Below, in pieces: positions 34,366 through 42,721 of a stretch of DNA of 64,000 nt. The position numbers were made by a program, and so were the translations under genes. Position 1 is the stretch's first letter; every line of letters starts with the position of its first letter. Origin of the DNA: CAYMYN01 sp964394665 (GTDB lineage: Bacteria; Planctomycetota; UBA1135; GCA-002686595); NCBI GenBank assembly GCA_964394665.1, contig CAYMYN010000002.1, positions 62,001-126,000 on the forward strand, written 5' to 3'. Below the pieces are notes generated by a model. The model had not been told where the DNA came from. It made no database searches and worked only from the letters and a program-made list of their open reading frames with translations.

Positions 34366-34506
34366 GTTGCTGCTCGCTATGTGGAAGGCAAGCCGTATCC
34401 GGCCCATCCGCGCGAGGTGCTGGGCCGCCGTCCCGACTACCTGCCGAGACAGCGACCTGCTCCCCGCACGCGGCGTGCTCGGGCGGCCCGCGGCCTACCT
34501 GACGAA

Positions 34507-34577
34507 GGGGGGTCGTCCCCCCGTAGACAGCTACGTCTGGGCCTTACCGCGCCGCCTGCTGGTTCGGCGGTAAGGCC
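34507..34577. repeat. Two successive stem-loops ahead of the sigma-factor gene
   Basis: The first hairpin (34507-34522) is a run of six G and six C around a TCGT loop. The second has perfect 11-base arms GGCCTTACCGC (34540-34550) and GCGGTAAGGCC (34567-34577) with a 16-base loop, ending about 20 bases before the sigma factor's ribosome site. They could be regulatory (binding site or attenuator) or terminate transcription entering from the left. Confidence 0.5.
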
Positions 34578-34607
34578 AGTACGTATAAGGGAGGCGGAGG
34601 TCATGCC

Positions 34608-35216
34608 TTGAACGAGAACACCCCACAGCAGCCCGATGACGCCACGATCGCGCTCCTGATCATGGAGGACGGAGAGAACCTCCGGGTCCTCCTTGAGGTC
34701 CACGGTCCGGCGGTCAAGGGGTCGCTCCGGAAGACCTATCGGGGGATCCTCTCGCAGGACGAGCTCGAGGAGGTCCTCAACCAAGCCGCCGTCAAGGTCT
34801 GGCGGAAGATAGCTCAGTTCGACGACACGCTCGGTACGCTTGGTGCGTGGTTTCTCACCATCGCTAGAAACGTCGCCAAGGACTACCTGCGCCAGGCCGA
34901 CCGGCAGGGGCTCGAACTCCTCGAGGATCCTTCGGAGCATGTCGACCCGTGGAGCGTGACCGAGAGCTTTAGCGATGACCCCGGCGTGAGAAAGCTCACC
35001 GAGGCTGTAGACGAGATCATCGAGCAGACCCTCTCGCCGCAGCAGCGTGAGATCATCCTCGCCGACATGGCGGCAGACGGTCAGGCCGACAACGCGCGGC
35101 TAGCCGACCGGCTGCAGACGTCCGTCGCGACGGTTCACGCGTCGCGTAGCAAGGCACACAAGCGAATCCGCGAGGAACTCGCCAACCGAGGCCTCGCGCC
35201 CACCGTAAAGGAGTAG
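34608..35216 (+). CDS. ECF-like RNA polymerase sigma factor
   Basis: The start is a TTG at 34608 with GGAGG seven bases upstream; a nearer ATG at 34603 is followed at once by CCT TGA and is only a minimal decoy frame. The 202-residue protein has region 2 (LEEVLNQAAVKVWRKIAQF ... AWFLTIARNVAKDYLRQ) and region 4 (LSPQQREIILADMAADG ... LQTSVATVHASRSKAHKRIREEL). It is thus an alternative sigma factor of the ECF type. It heads a run of three genes with a 120-aa protein and an ImmA protease. Lower GC than the core genome suggests acquisition. A regulatory palindrome pair lies upstream. Confidence 0.85.
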   Translation: MNENTPQQPDDATIALLIMEDGENLRVLLEVHGPAVKGSLRKTYRGILSQDELEEVLNQAAVKVWRKIAQFDDTLGTLGAWFLTIARNVAKDYLRQADRQGLELLEDPSEHVDPWSVTESFSDDPGVRKLTEAVDEIIEQTLSPQQREIILADMAADGQADNARLADRLQTSVATVHASRSKAHKRIREELANRGLAPTVKE

Positions 35217-35219
35217 CCG

Positions 35220-35582
35220 ATGAGCCCCTACGACAACGACGCTCTCCAGAAGTTGCTCCGCGAGGTCGCTCAGAAGCGGGGCTTTGCGCCCCTCTCCCCG
35301 GAGCAAGCGCAGGCGGAGTACGACGCCGCCCCGCGCGAGCCGCTCTCTCCGGAAGAGATCGACCGCATCGTCCGCCACGCCCTGGCCGGCAAGCCGCCGC
35401 GTCGCCTCCGTCCGACGTCCCCGAGCTACATCGAGGAAGAGAGCCCCGTAAGCGAGGACATGCTCGTGCTTAACCGCAACGCCGGCGAGCTCGATCCCGA
35501 GACAGCACGCAAACTCGACGAACTGCGGAAGAGCGCCCTCGCAGAGGACGATGACGAAGACGAGTCTCGACTGGAAGATTGA
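35220..35582 (+). CDS. Unknown 120-aa protein, possible regulator cleaved by ImmA
   Basis: The gene starts four bases after the sigma-factor stop and overlaps the ImmA gene by 32 bases. The protein has an N-terminal helical part, a basic Pro/Arg middle (GKPPRRLRPTSPSY) and a strongly acidic end (LAEDDDEDESRLED). No membrane helix or DNA-binding motif is seen. Position between a sigma factor and a protease suggests an anti-sigma factor or adaptor degraded by the protease, but that is inference from context only. Confidence 0.65.
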   Translation: MSPYDNDALQKLLREVAQKRGFAPLSPEQAQAEYDAAPREPLSPEEIDRIVRHALAGKPPRRLRPTSPSYIEEESPVSEDMLVLNRNAGELDPETARKLDELRKSALAEDDDEDESRLED

Positions 35583-36426
35583 GGCCCAGCGCCAGAAGTT
35601 GGCCGCTACGAAGGCCGCTGAGGTCTTGGAGGCCTTTGGCTATTCGGTGCCCGTTGATCCGCTTGCGATTGCGGCCCACGAGGGACGGAGACGGCTTCGC
35701 CTATGCGGGACCGACCTGGGGGACGCCTTCGACGGACAGCTCGAGTATCATCATGCGAAGGGTTGCTTCCTTCTCATCTTCAATACCAAGTACGACGGTG
35801 GCGGAGGGATGCACCGCCCTCGCACGCGGTTCTCCATCGCCCACGAGCTCGGGCACTACCACCTCGAGGATCACCGTAGCCATCTCCTGCGCGGCGGCCG
35901 TCCTCACGCCTCGAAGGGTGAGTTCATCGTCGATGCCATCGTCGAGCGCGAAGCTGATGCCTTCGCCGCTGCGCTCCTCCTCCCGACACAAGACGTGAGG
36001 GCCATCGTAAACCGGAGCCCGTTCTCTCTTGCCACCGTTCAATCCGTCGCCGACACCTTCGACGTCTCGCTCGTCAGCGCGGCGCTACGCGCCGTGAACC
36101 TATCCCACTTCCCTGCCGCAGTCGCCGGTCTACCACTTGGCGGCACGCCCTGGCTCGCATGGTCGACGGCCTTCAAAGATGCCGGCTGCTTTCGACGGTC
36201 AAGCAGGGAGCTTCCATCCGTTGATGCCGCAAGGCAGCTCGAGTTGTTCCGGCTCGGCCTGGCCAAGCCCTGCCAGCACGACTCGAAGCTAGGAGAGTGG
36301 TTCCACCTGCCGGACGACGGGCATCTTGATGACGTCCTTGTCACAGAACAGTACGTTCCCATCGGCTCGATGGGAATGCTGCTCGTCGTCATCTCGGCTG
36401 ACGAGGACGACTTCTACGAGGAATAG
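35551..36426 (+). CDS. ImmA/IrrE-family metallopeptidase
   Basis: The 291-residue protein has the zinc-peptidase motif AHELGHYHLEDH (His98, Glu99, His102) and the downstream EREADAFAAALLLP segment carrying the third ligand, which together define ImmA/IrrE proteins. These enzymes cleave repressors or anti-sigma-like partners, for example in mobile elements and the radiation response. The N-terminal residues MTKTSLDWKIEAQRQKLAA lead into the fold. The C-terminal ~130 residues (from FPAAVAGL) are a separate extension without a recognisable motif, possibly a sensor. It overlaps the gene for the 120-aa protein, its likely substrate or partner. Confidence 0.88.
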   Translation: MTKTSLDWKIEAQRQKLAATKAAEVLEAFGYSVPVDPLAIAAHEGRRRLRLCGTDLGDAFDGQLEYHHAKGCFLLIFNTKYDGGGGMHRPRTRFSIAHELGHYHLEDHRSHLLRGGRPHASKGEFIVDAIVEREADAFAAALLLPTQDVRAIVNRSPFSLATVQSVADTFDVSLVSAALRAVNLSHFPAAVAGLPLGGTPWLAWSTAFKDAGCFRRSSRELPSVDAARQLELFRLGLAKPCQHDSKLGEWFHLPDDGHLDDVLVTEQYVPIGSMGMLLVVISADEDDFYEE

Positions 36427-36479
36427 ACCAACAGGGATGTGCGCGTCCTGCGGGGTGCGCGGCTCCAAGTCGCCGAACA

Positions 36480-36632
36480 TCAAGAAGGGCGGCTGTTCAC
36501 CTCGAAGAGGGTCCCTGTCCCTACTGGCCATCGCAACTCGGGACTTGCCCTGTAGACGGGGACAGCCCGGCTCGCGATGAACTCCCGGATGGCCTTGGAC
36601 TTCTCGCTGGGGATGAGCGCTTCGAGGGACAT
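36480..36632 (-). pseudogene. Stub of a trypsin-like peptidase gene
   Basis: Four bases after the methyltransferase stop, an ATG opens 50 codons. The peptide contains AIREFIASRAVPVYRAS and PVGTGTLFEVNSR, which looks like the beginning of trypsin-like proteins, where GTGTLF is normally followed by the catalytic histidine strand (TAAH). A TGA stops it just before that point, and no continuation is found in other frames. It is probably a truncated gene formerly at the end of the methyltransferase operon. The next gene (ImmA) is convergent. Confidence 0.4.
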
Positions 36633-36636
36633 GCGG

Positions 36637-39600
36637 TCAGTCGAAGAGGGTCTTGTCGGGGGTCGAGGGGCGGCGGGCTGGGGTTTCGGCGACCTTGGAT
36701 TGGGGGGGGTGGCCGAGGTCTTGGAGGAGGGTGGCGTGGGCGTAGGGGCCGAGGTGGGTGAGGGTGGGGGGGTGCCAGGCGGCGAAGGACGGGGAGTCGG
36801 GGTTCGAGAGGAGGGGGCGGAGGAGGGTGAGGAGGGTGTCGTGGCCCTCGTGGGTGTCGAGGTGTTGGAGGGCGGGGAGGCGCGCGGAGTCGGGGAGGAG
36901 GGGGAGGGTGCGGGCGAGGAGAGCGTGGCGGGTCGCGGGGGGGAAGGGGAGGGAGTGGGCGGCGGCGCAGTGGGTGATGGTGTCGAGGGCGGCGGGCCAG
37001 GTGGGGAGGGGTTGGCGGGCCAGGGGGGAGGCGAAGAGGGTGACGAGGTCGGCGGGATCGGTGAGGTCCGCGGCGGGAGCGAGGGAGGCGAGCCAGCGGG
37101 CGGGGGCGAGGTCGGCGAGGACGTGGGAGAGCAGGTCGAGGTAGGCGAGCTTGCCGAGCAGGTTGCGGGCGTGGAGGTGGCACTCGCGCCAGGACTCGTC
37201 GGGGGTTTGGGCGAGTTGCCAGTCGTAGAAGCGCGAGCCGAGGCGAGAGGCGACGGGTTGGGGTTCCTTGGCGCGCTCGTCGTGGCCGAGGCCGTAGTCG
37301 GCGAGGCGCAGGGTCTCGGGGAGGAGCCAGCCTTGGCCGTCTTTCTGGGCGAGGAAGGCCTCGATGCCGCGCTCGCGGTCGCCGCCGGCGGACTCGATGT
37401 GGCGGGTGAGGTCGTGGAAGGCGACCAGGGTCAGGACGGTCTGGCGCAGCTCGGGGTCTCGGTCGTTATCCGTTCGCCAGAAGCCCTTGGGAGGAAGGTC
37501 AGCCATCCGACCCTGGGGGTGGTCGCAGTCAGTGAACACGGTGGCGAGGTCGCTCGCGTCCAGGTCGAACTGCGCGGCGGAGACCGCATCCAGGAGGATC
37601 GAGAGTCGTACCCGCTCACTCGGAGAAAAGGCCACGGGCCATTGTGATGGCATGTTCGCCCAGAGAGTGAGCCATGAAGCGGCAAACTGGATGCCCGTCA
37701 AATTCAGGGTCGCTGAAGCTGTCAACCAGCAGGGCGCTGCTGGCGGCCGGGCTGGCAGCGCGAAACTCTCCACGATATGCCAGTTGAGCGTCGTAGAGCT
37801 CATTCGCGCACGTGCCGCCCAGTCGAAGGTGAAACTTGCTGCGAACGTTGCGACCTGAAGATTCTCGGCCGTGGATCTATGCCCATCCAACAACGGGACC
37901 TTGTTCCCGCACGGAAACGACGGCACTAGGGCCGTGATGAAGGTGCGCGCGTCGGTTGTGCGTGCTATGTCCCGGAACACCAAGCGCGCTCCGGACGCGG
38001 GGTTGTGGCGCAGGGCGCTACGCGGCAGCAGGAAGTCGGGATCGAGATCGAGGCGGGCTCCGTCAGCGGGAGAGGACATGCCGGCTGCCCACTGGTTCAG
38101 GTACATCATCCTCCCGAGGTACAAGGGCAGGGCCATGTCCTCGATGTCCGCCTCGCGGAGCCAGGCGTCGGCTTCGCGGGAGAGGAGGATGCCGGGGGGG
38201 AGGGAGGCTCGTGGGACGGGGAGGGTGTCGTAGGGGGGTTGGGCGAGGCGGAGGCGGGGGGAGGTGGGCTGGAGGTCTGCGGCGCGGTGGGTGAGTTCGG
38301 CTTCGCAGGTGGGGTCGAGGGCGATGGGGCGGGTGGGGTCGATCTCGAGCTCGGGCCAGAGGTCGGCGATGGGGCGCCAGGGGCCGAGGATCCAGCGGCT
38401 GTACTCGTCGGGGCGGTAGCCCTTCTCCTCCCACCTGGGGCGCGGGGGGAAGAGCTTCGAGTCGTTGGTCATGTCGAACTCCCTCGAGTAGCGGATGCCC
38501 CAGCCGTTGGGGCCGTCGTCGCCGAGGAGGACGGAGTTCGAGTAGATCTTCTCCAGGATCTCGAGATCGCGCGGGGACTGGATCTCGAGGATCGCCTTCG
38601 AGCGGGGGCTGAAGCGGTCGACCTGGGCGCGGGTGTAGGGGGTGGCGCAGGTCTCGGCGCGCTCCCAGTCCTCCAGGCGGCGGCGCATGAAGGCGGTGTG
38701 GATGGCCTCGGTCGTGCCGCCCTTCTGGACGAGGATCGGGTTGAACTTGAAGGAGCGGTGGATGGCGAAGATGCCGTCGCGGTTCTCGAAGCCGAAGAGC
38801 CACTCCCAGCGGCAGCGGTCGAGGAACAGGGCGCGCAGGGAGCCCGTGCCGTGGTCGGAGTAGATCCCCGAGGGCACGACGAAACCCAGGCGGCCGCCCT
38901 CGCGCAGCAGGGCGTGGGAGAGCTCGAGGAAGAGCTTGTAGAGGTTGAGGTCGGCGGAACCCTGGTGGCGGAAGGGGTGGGCGGGGTCGGCGAAGCCGCC
39001 GGAGTGGGCGCGGCGCTTGCGCCAGATCTCGTGCAGGGCCTCGCCCGCGCGACCGCGCTCGATGCTGAAGCGGTCCTGGCTCTTCTCGTTCTCTTCCGGG
39101 TCGCCGAAGGGGCTGGAGGCGTAGCCGCAGAAGTTCGACTGGGCTCGAAAGTCGGCGCTGTAGTCGAGCCAGGCTTCCTCGACCTCGCGGTTTGCGAAGC
39201 ACTCGGTCTGGCGGCGCAGGGCCTCTTGCTTGCCGTAGGTCCTGTAGAGCGGATCGAGGTTCGAGAAGAACTCCTTCGAGCTGGGCTTGGCGATGTCCCA
39301 GGGCGGATTCCCCAGGATCGCGTCGAAGCCGGCGCCGGGGGCGTGGAAGACGTCGGGGAAGGCGAGCTCCCAGTGGAAGAAGCGCTTGGCGCGGGCGATG
39401 TCGCGCACCGCCTCGAGGGTGTCCTCGGTGGGCGAGGCAAAGGTGGTTGGCAGGGGCGCCACGTCGATCCAATCGGCGGGCCAGAACCAGCAGGCGCACC
39501 ACAGGTCCATGGCGCTGCGCAGGGCCTGGTAGGCGTCGCTCCCCAGGAACTCATCGCGGTAGATGCGCGCGCGCTCGGCGCTGTCGTGCACGGGCAGTTC

Positions 39601-42261
39601 GTGCAGGCGCGCGAGGGTCGCGCGGGCGGCGGCCAGGGCCTCGGTCGGAGAGGCGCCGGGGGGCGAGAAGAGGCGCGTCTGGCCGCGCAGGGAATCGGCG
39701 AGGTCGGCTTTGAGCTCGTTCGCGAAGTCACGGAGGGCCTGGGTGCGCTGGTTCCTCCCGTAGCGCACCCCGTTGGAGTGCGTGCGGTCGCCGCCCTCGC
39801 GATTCTTCCAGGCCATCACCGGGTAGTGCTGGAACTGGTCGAACCAGGCCCCCACCAGGGCGTTGCCGCAGCGGATCTTGTGCTCGAGGAAGGTGAAGGG
39901 CAGGGAGCGGTCGAGGGTCTCGATCCACAGGGAGAGACGACAGAGCTCGACCGCCAGGGGGTCCAGGTCCACGCCGTGGATGCAGCGCTCGACCACGTGG
40001 CGGCGCAGCAGGGCTTTCAGGCGCGGCTCGAAGGTGGGGTCCTCGGGGCGGCAGGGGACGAGTTCGTCGCCCAGGCGCTCGGTGGGCTCGAGGTCGAGGG
40101 GCGGGGGGCCCTCGAGCAGGCGCACCAGGGCGCGGTCGCCGTCGGAGCGGATGCGGCCGTGGTGGAAGAGCGAGGCGTAGAGCGCATCGGTGAGGAAGCG
40201 CAGGGCCGCGACGGGGAAGGTGCCCGAGCCGCAGGCGGGGTCGCAGACCTTCAGGGCCAGGATCGTCTCGGGCGCCTTGGGGGTCCAGGCGGCGGCGGGC
40301 GCGAGCGGATCGGACCGGCCGTCCGCTCCGGGCGGAGCGTCGTAGGCCAGGGGGCGCAGGGTGCGCTGGACCGTGGGCACCGCGAGACCCGGGCGCGTGT
40401 AGAAGGTGCCCGAACCCTTGCGCGTGCCGCCCCATCGCACGAGGAACCGCTCGCCGGGCAGGATCACGCGCGTCACGAGCTGGCGCGCCTTTCGGGCGAC
40501 GGCGGCCTCGTGCTCGCGGGCCCGATCGGCGGTCAGGCGGCCCCGGGGACGGGGGACGAGCCGGCCGACCTCGACGGCACGCCGGGCCCACTGTTCGGCG
40601 CGGGTGCGCGTCCGGTGGCGGGGGTCGTGGGATTCGTCCGCGTCCCCGGGGTCGGGTTCTTGCGGAGAGTCGTCGGCGTCGTCCTCGGGCCCCTGCGCGT
40701 CCTCGCCGTCCGCATCGCCGTCGGCTGCGGCGGTCGTCTCGACCTCGGCCGATTCCTCGGCGGAGTCCTCGCCCGGGTCCTCGCCATCCCCACCGTCGCT
40801 GGAGCTGGTGTCCCGCAGCTTCTCCAAGAGGTTCGCCAAGGCCCGATCGTCCATCGCCTCCAGGCGCGAGAGGGGCAGGGCGGGCTGGTTGCCCACGGCG
40901 AGGAACACGACCGGATCGCCGGCGGGCGCGGTCTTGAGCTCGAAGTCGAGCAGGCCCTCGTAGAGGATGCCGATGTACTCGCTCGAGAGGTCGGAGAAGT
41001 CGACCGGAACGGTGACCCAGGTCGCGGCGCGGCCCTGGCGCAGCTTGACCTGGGTGCGCGTCAGGCGCTCGAGCAAGAGGCGCAGCTCGTGGTCGGAGAA
41101 GAGCTCGCGCTCGAAACAGGCGCTCTCGAAGACCGCCAGGGTGCGCGTCAGGCCGTCGGCGGCCGCGGGATCGGCGGGGGCAAACAGCTCGCCGCCGTAG
41201 GCCGGCACGGGCAGGCCCGGGTGGTGGGAGCCCGCATGCACCAGGCGGAAGAGGGCCAGGAGGCGCGGCCAGGCGGAGAAGGAGCGCGCCAGGCGCCGGC
41301 CGCCGCGGGCGGCGACGCGCTCGAGTTCCCCCAGCAGGCCGTTCAGGCCGTAGGAGCCGTGGTAGAGGGCATTGTCGCGGGGCAGGAGGTCGCGGGACTC
41401 GGCGAAGAGCACCACCACCATGCGCATCACGACCCGGCAGGCGGCGCGGTAGATCTCTTGGGGCGCGACGTCGGCGCAGCGCTCGTCGAGGGCCGGGTCG
41501 TGGGCGCGGACGAGCAGCTCGACCGCTTCGCGCACACGCTCGCCGAGCACGGCCGAGAGTTCCGCCTGGCCCTTGCGGCTGTCTTGGATCGCGGCCAGAA
41601 GGGGCCCGGGGGCGCTGGACTCGGCTTGCACCCACAAAGCCGGAGCGAGCAGGGCGCGCAGGGCAGTGACCTGCGCGGAGAGGACGCCCTCCTCGAACCA
41701 CAGGTCGATGTCCCACTCGCACCAGGCGTCGAAGTCCAGGCCCGCGAAGACGAGTCGCCATTGGCGGCCGTTCGTGACCAGCGCCAGGCGCTCCTCGCCG
41801 GCGCGCAGCCACTGCAGGGCGTGGCTGACGATCTTGCGGCCCCGGCCGATGCCCAGGCGCGGCTCGGCGTCCACGAAGACCGGCAGCAGGCCGCCCTTGC
41901 GCGCGCGCCAGAGCTGGCGCGGCCGGACGGCTTCCTTGGTGACCGTGCGCCGACTCCACTCGGCACCCACGTCGCTTCCGCGCTGCCAGGCACCGTCCTC
42001 GGCACCGAAGCCGCAGACCTTCGTCAGCACGAAGGCGACGAACCCCCCCACCTCGGGCCCCTTCTCCGGCAAGGCCGCGACCCGGCGGCGCAGCTCGGCC
42101 TCGAAGAAGGACGCCAGGGGCGGCGGCGGCTCCTGAACCAACCGCCGCAGCCGCGGTGGATCGAGCAGAAGCCCGCCGTGGCGCAGGCGGTCCCAGCCGA
42201 GGAGGTCACTCACAGCGGAATCCTTTGAGCCGACGTTCCGAGCCTGATGCAAGAGCGCCAT
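36637..42261 (-). CDS. Eco57I/PglX-type N6-adenine DNA methyltransferase, DrmMI-like
   Basis: The 1874-residue protein has an N-terminal type I/IIG-like region (WLRAGEERLALVTNGRQWRLVF ... ESRDLLP), an acidic low-complexity linker at about 486-550, and a gamma-class methylase core. There, GTFYTRPGLAVPTV leads to motif I DPACGSGTF (Asp674) and motif IV GNPPWD (Asn985), the catalytic NPPW of N6-adenine methylation. The C-terminal 800 residues should include target recognition. Size, fold and its following an SNF2 helicase gene fit the methylase of class 1 DISARM; PglX of BREX and solitary Eco57I-type enzymes are alternatives. About 37480-38150 is visibly poorer in GC than the rest, as if the recognition part was exchanged. 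Confidence 0.85.
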   Translation of the reverse strand: MALLHQARNVGSKDSAVSDLLGWDRLRHGGLLLDPPRLRRLVQEPPPPLASFFEAELRRRVAALPEKGPEVGGFVAFVLTKVCGFGAEDGAWQRGSDVGAEWSRRTVTKEAVRPRQLWRARKGGLLPVFVDAEPRLGIGRGRKIVSHALQWLRAGEERLALVTNGRQWRLVFAGLDFDAWCEWDIDLWFEEGVLSAQVTALRALLAPALWVQAESSAPGPLLAAIQDSRKGQAELSAVLGERVREAVELLVRAHDPALDERCADVAPQEIYRAACRVVMRMVVVLFAESRDLLPRDNALYHGSYGLNGLLGELERVAARGGRRLARSFSAWPRLLALFRLVHAGSHHPGLPVPAYGGELFAPADPAAADGLTRTLAVFESACFERELFSDHELRLLLERLTRTQVKLRQGRAATWVTVPVDFSDLSSEYIGILYEGLLDFELKTAPAGDPVVFLAVGNQPALPLSRLEAMDDRALANLLEKLRDTSSSDGGDGEDPGEDSAEESAEVETTAAADGDADGEDAQGPEDDADDSPQEPDPGDADESHDPRHRTRTRAEQWARRAVEVGRLVPRPRGRLTADRAREHEAAVARKARQLVTRVILPGERFLVRWGGTRKGSGTFYTRPGLAVPTVQRTLRPLAYDAPPGADGRSDPLAPAAAWTPKAPETILALKVCDPACGSGTFPVAALRFLTDALYASLFHHGRIRSDGDRALVRLLEGPPPLDLEPTERLGDELVPCRPEDPTFEPRLKALLRRHVVERCIHGVDLDPLAVELCRLSLWIETLDRSLPFTFLEHKIRCGNALVGAWFDQFQHYPVMAWKNREGGDRTHSNGVRYGRNQRTQALRDFANELKADLADSLRGQTRLFSPPGASPTEALAAARATLARLHELPVHDSAERARIYRDEFLGSDAYQALRSAMDLWCACWFWPADWIDVAPLPTTFASPTEDTLEAVRDIARAKRFFHWELAFPDVFHAPGAGFDAILGNPPWDIAKPSSKEFFSNLDPLYRTYGKQEALRRQTECFANREVEEAWLDYSADFRAQSNFCGYASSPFGDPEENEKSQDRFSIERGRAGEALHEIWRKRRAHSGGFADPAHPFRHQGSADLNLYKLFLELSHALLREGGRLGFVVPSGIYSDHGTGSLRALFLDRCRWEWLFGFENRDGIFAIHRSFKFNPILVQKGGTTEAIHTAFMRRRLEDWERAETCATPYTRAQVDRFSPRSKAILEIQSPRDLEILEKIYSNSVLLGDDGPNGWGIRYSREFDMTNDSKLFPPRPRWEEKGYRPDEYSRWILGPWRPIADLWPELEIDPTRPIALDPTCEAELTHRAADLQPTSPRLRLAQPPYDTLPVPRASLPPGILLSREADAWLREADIEDMALPLYLGRMMYLNQWAAGMSSPADGARLDLDPDFLLPRSALRHNPASGARLVFRDIARTTDARTFITALVPSFPCGNKVPLLDGHRSTAENLQVATFAASFTFDWAARARMSSTTLNWHIVESFALPARPPAAPCWLTASATLNLTGIQFAASWLTLWANMPSQWPVAFSPSERVRLSILLDAVSAAQFDLDASDLATVFTDCDHPQGRMADLPPKGFWRTDNDRDPELRQTVLTLVAFHDLTRHIESAGGDRERGIEAFLAQKDGQGWLLPETLRLADYGLGHDERAKEPQPVASRLGSRFYDWQLAQTPDESWRECHLHARNLLGKLAYLDLLSHVLADLAPARWLASLAPAADLTDPADLVTLFASPLARQPLPTWPAALDTITHCAAAHSLPFPPATRHALLARTLPLLPDSARLPALQHLDTHEGHDTLLTLLRPLLSNPDSPSFAAWHPPTLTHLGPYAHATLLQDLGHPPQSKVAETPARRPSTPDKTLFD

Positions 42262-42291
42262 GACCTGGCCCTTGCCGGCGACGCATCTCGA

Positions 42292-42675
42292 TCACCACGT
42301 AGGCCAAAAATTGTCCCACGGCTTGCCGGGAGGAAGTACCGGAGCATCGCCAAGATACTCAAGACAGGACTCGATGGCCTGTGCCATCCGCTCGTTACCG
42401 GCCTCGCTGTCGTATGAGTGACCGGCATGGATCCGGATCGCCCCCGACTTCTGAGCACGGTAGACCGCGGATCTCGCGCGCAAGAGCTGCTTCACTTCGG
42501 GCAGGTGCTCCAGTGGGATCGTGTCCACGCCTCCGTGGCCATAGAGTCCGCCGTACAACTCCCTGTCGAGCCAGTGCTCGACCTGCGAGTACCGCACTGG
42601 GTCGAGGCGTCGGAGCGCTTCCTCCGCTTCTCTCCTGGCTGCGAGCAGCAGCTCGCCGTTGGGGGTGTTTGACAT
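42292..42675 (-). CDS. Unknown small protein between helicase and methyltransferase
   Basis: The 127-residue protein lies 46 bases after the helicase gene and 30 bases before the methyltransferase gene in the same direction. It is mixed helical, with RREAEEALRRLDPVRYSQVEHWLDREL near the start and a Trp/Pro-rich end (GKPWDNFWPTW). There is no signal peptide, membrane helix or known motif. The GC content is lower than in both neighbours, suggesting it was inserted into the operon. A role as an accessory or immunity protein is possible but unproven. Confidence 0.6.
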   Translation of the reverse strand: MSNTPNGELLLAARREAEEALRRLDPVRYSQVEHWLDRELYGGLYGHGGVDTIPLEHLPEVKQLLRARSAVYRAQKSGAIRIHAGHSYDSEAGNERMAQAIESCLEYLGDAPVLPPGKPWDNFWPTW

Positions 42676-42721
42676 CGCGTGAGTGGTAGTTGTGATTCTG
42701 AGAGTCCCTGTGGCTGAAATC

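Noticed and set aside
34584..34589. TATAAG as -10 of the sigma-factor gene
   Set aside because: Transcription would start inside the ribosome-binding site and no -35 lies at the right distance.
38005..42228. 1407-codon open frame opposite the methyltransferase
   Set aside because: Its translation is low-complexity Gly/Ala/Val/Glu sequence without motifs; the minus strand carries the methylase motifs.
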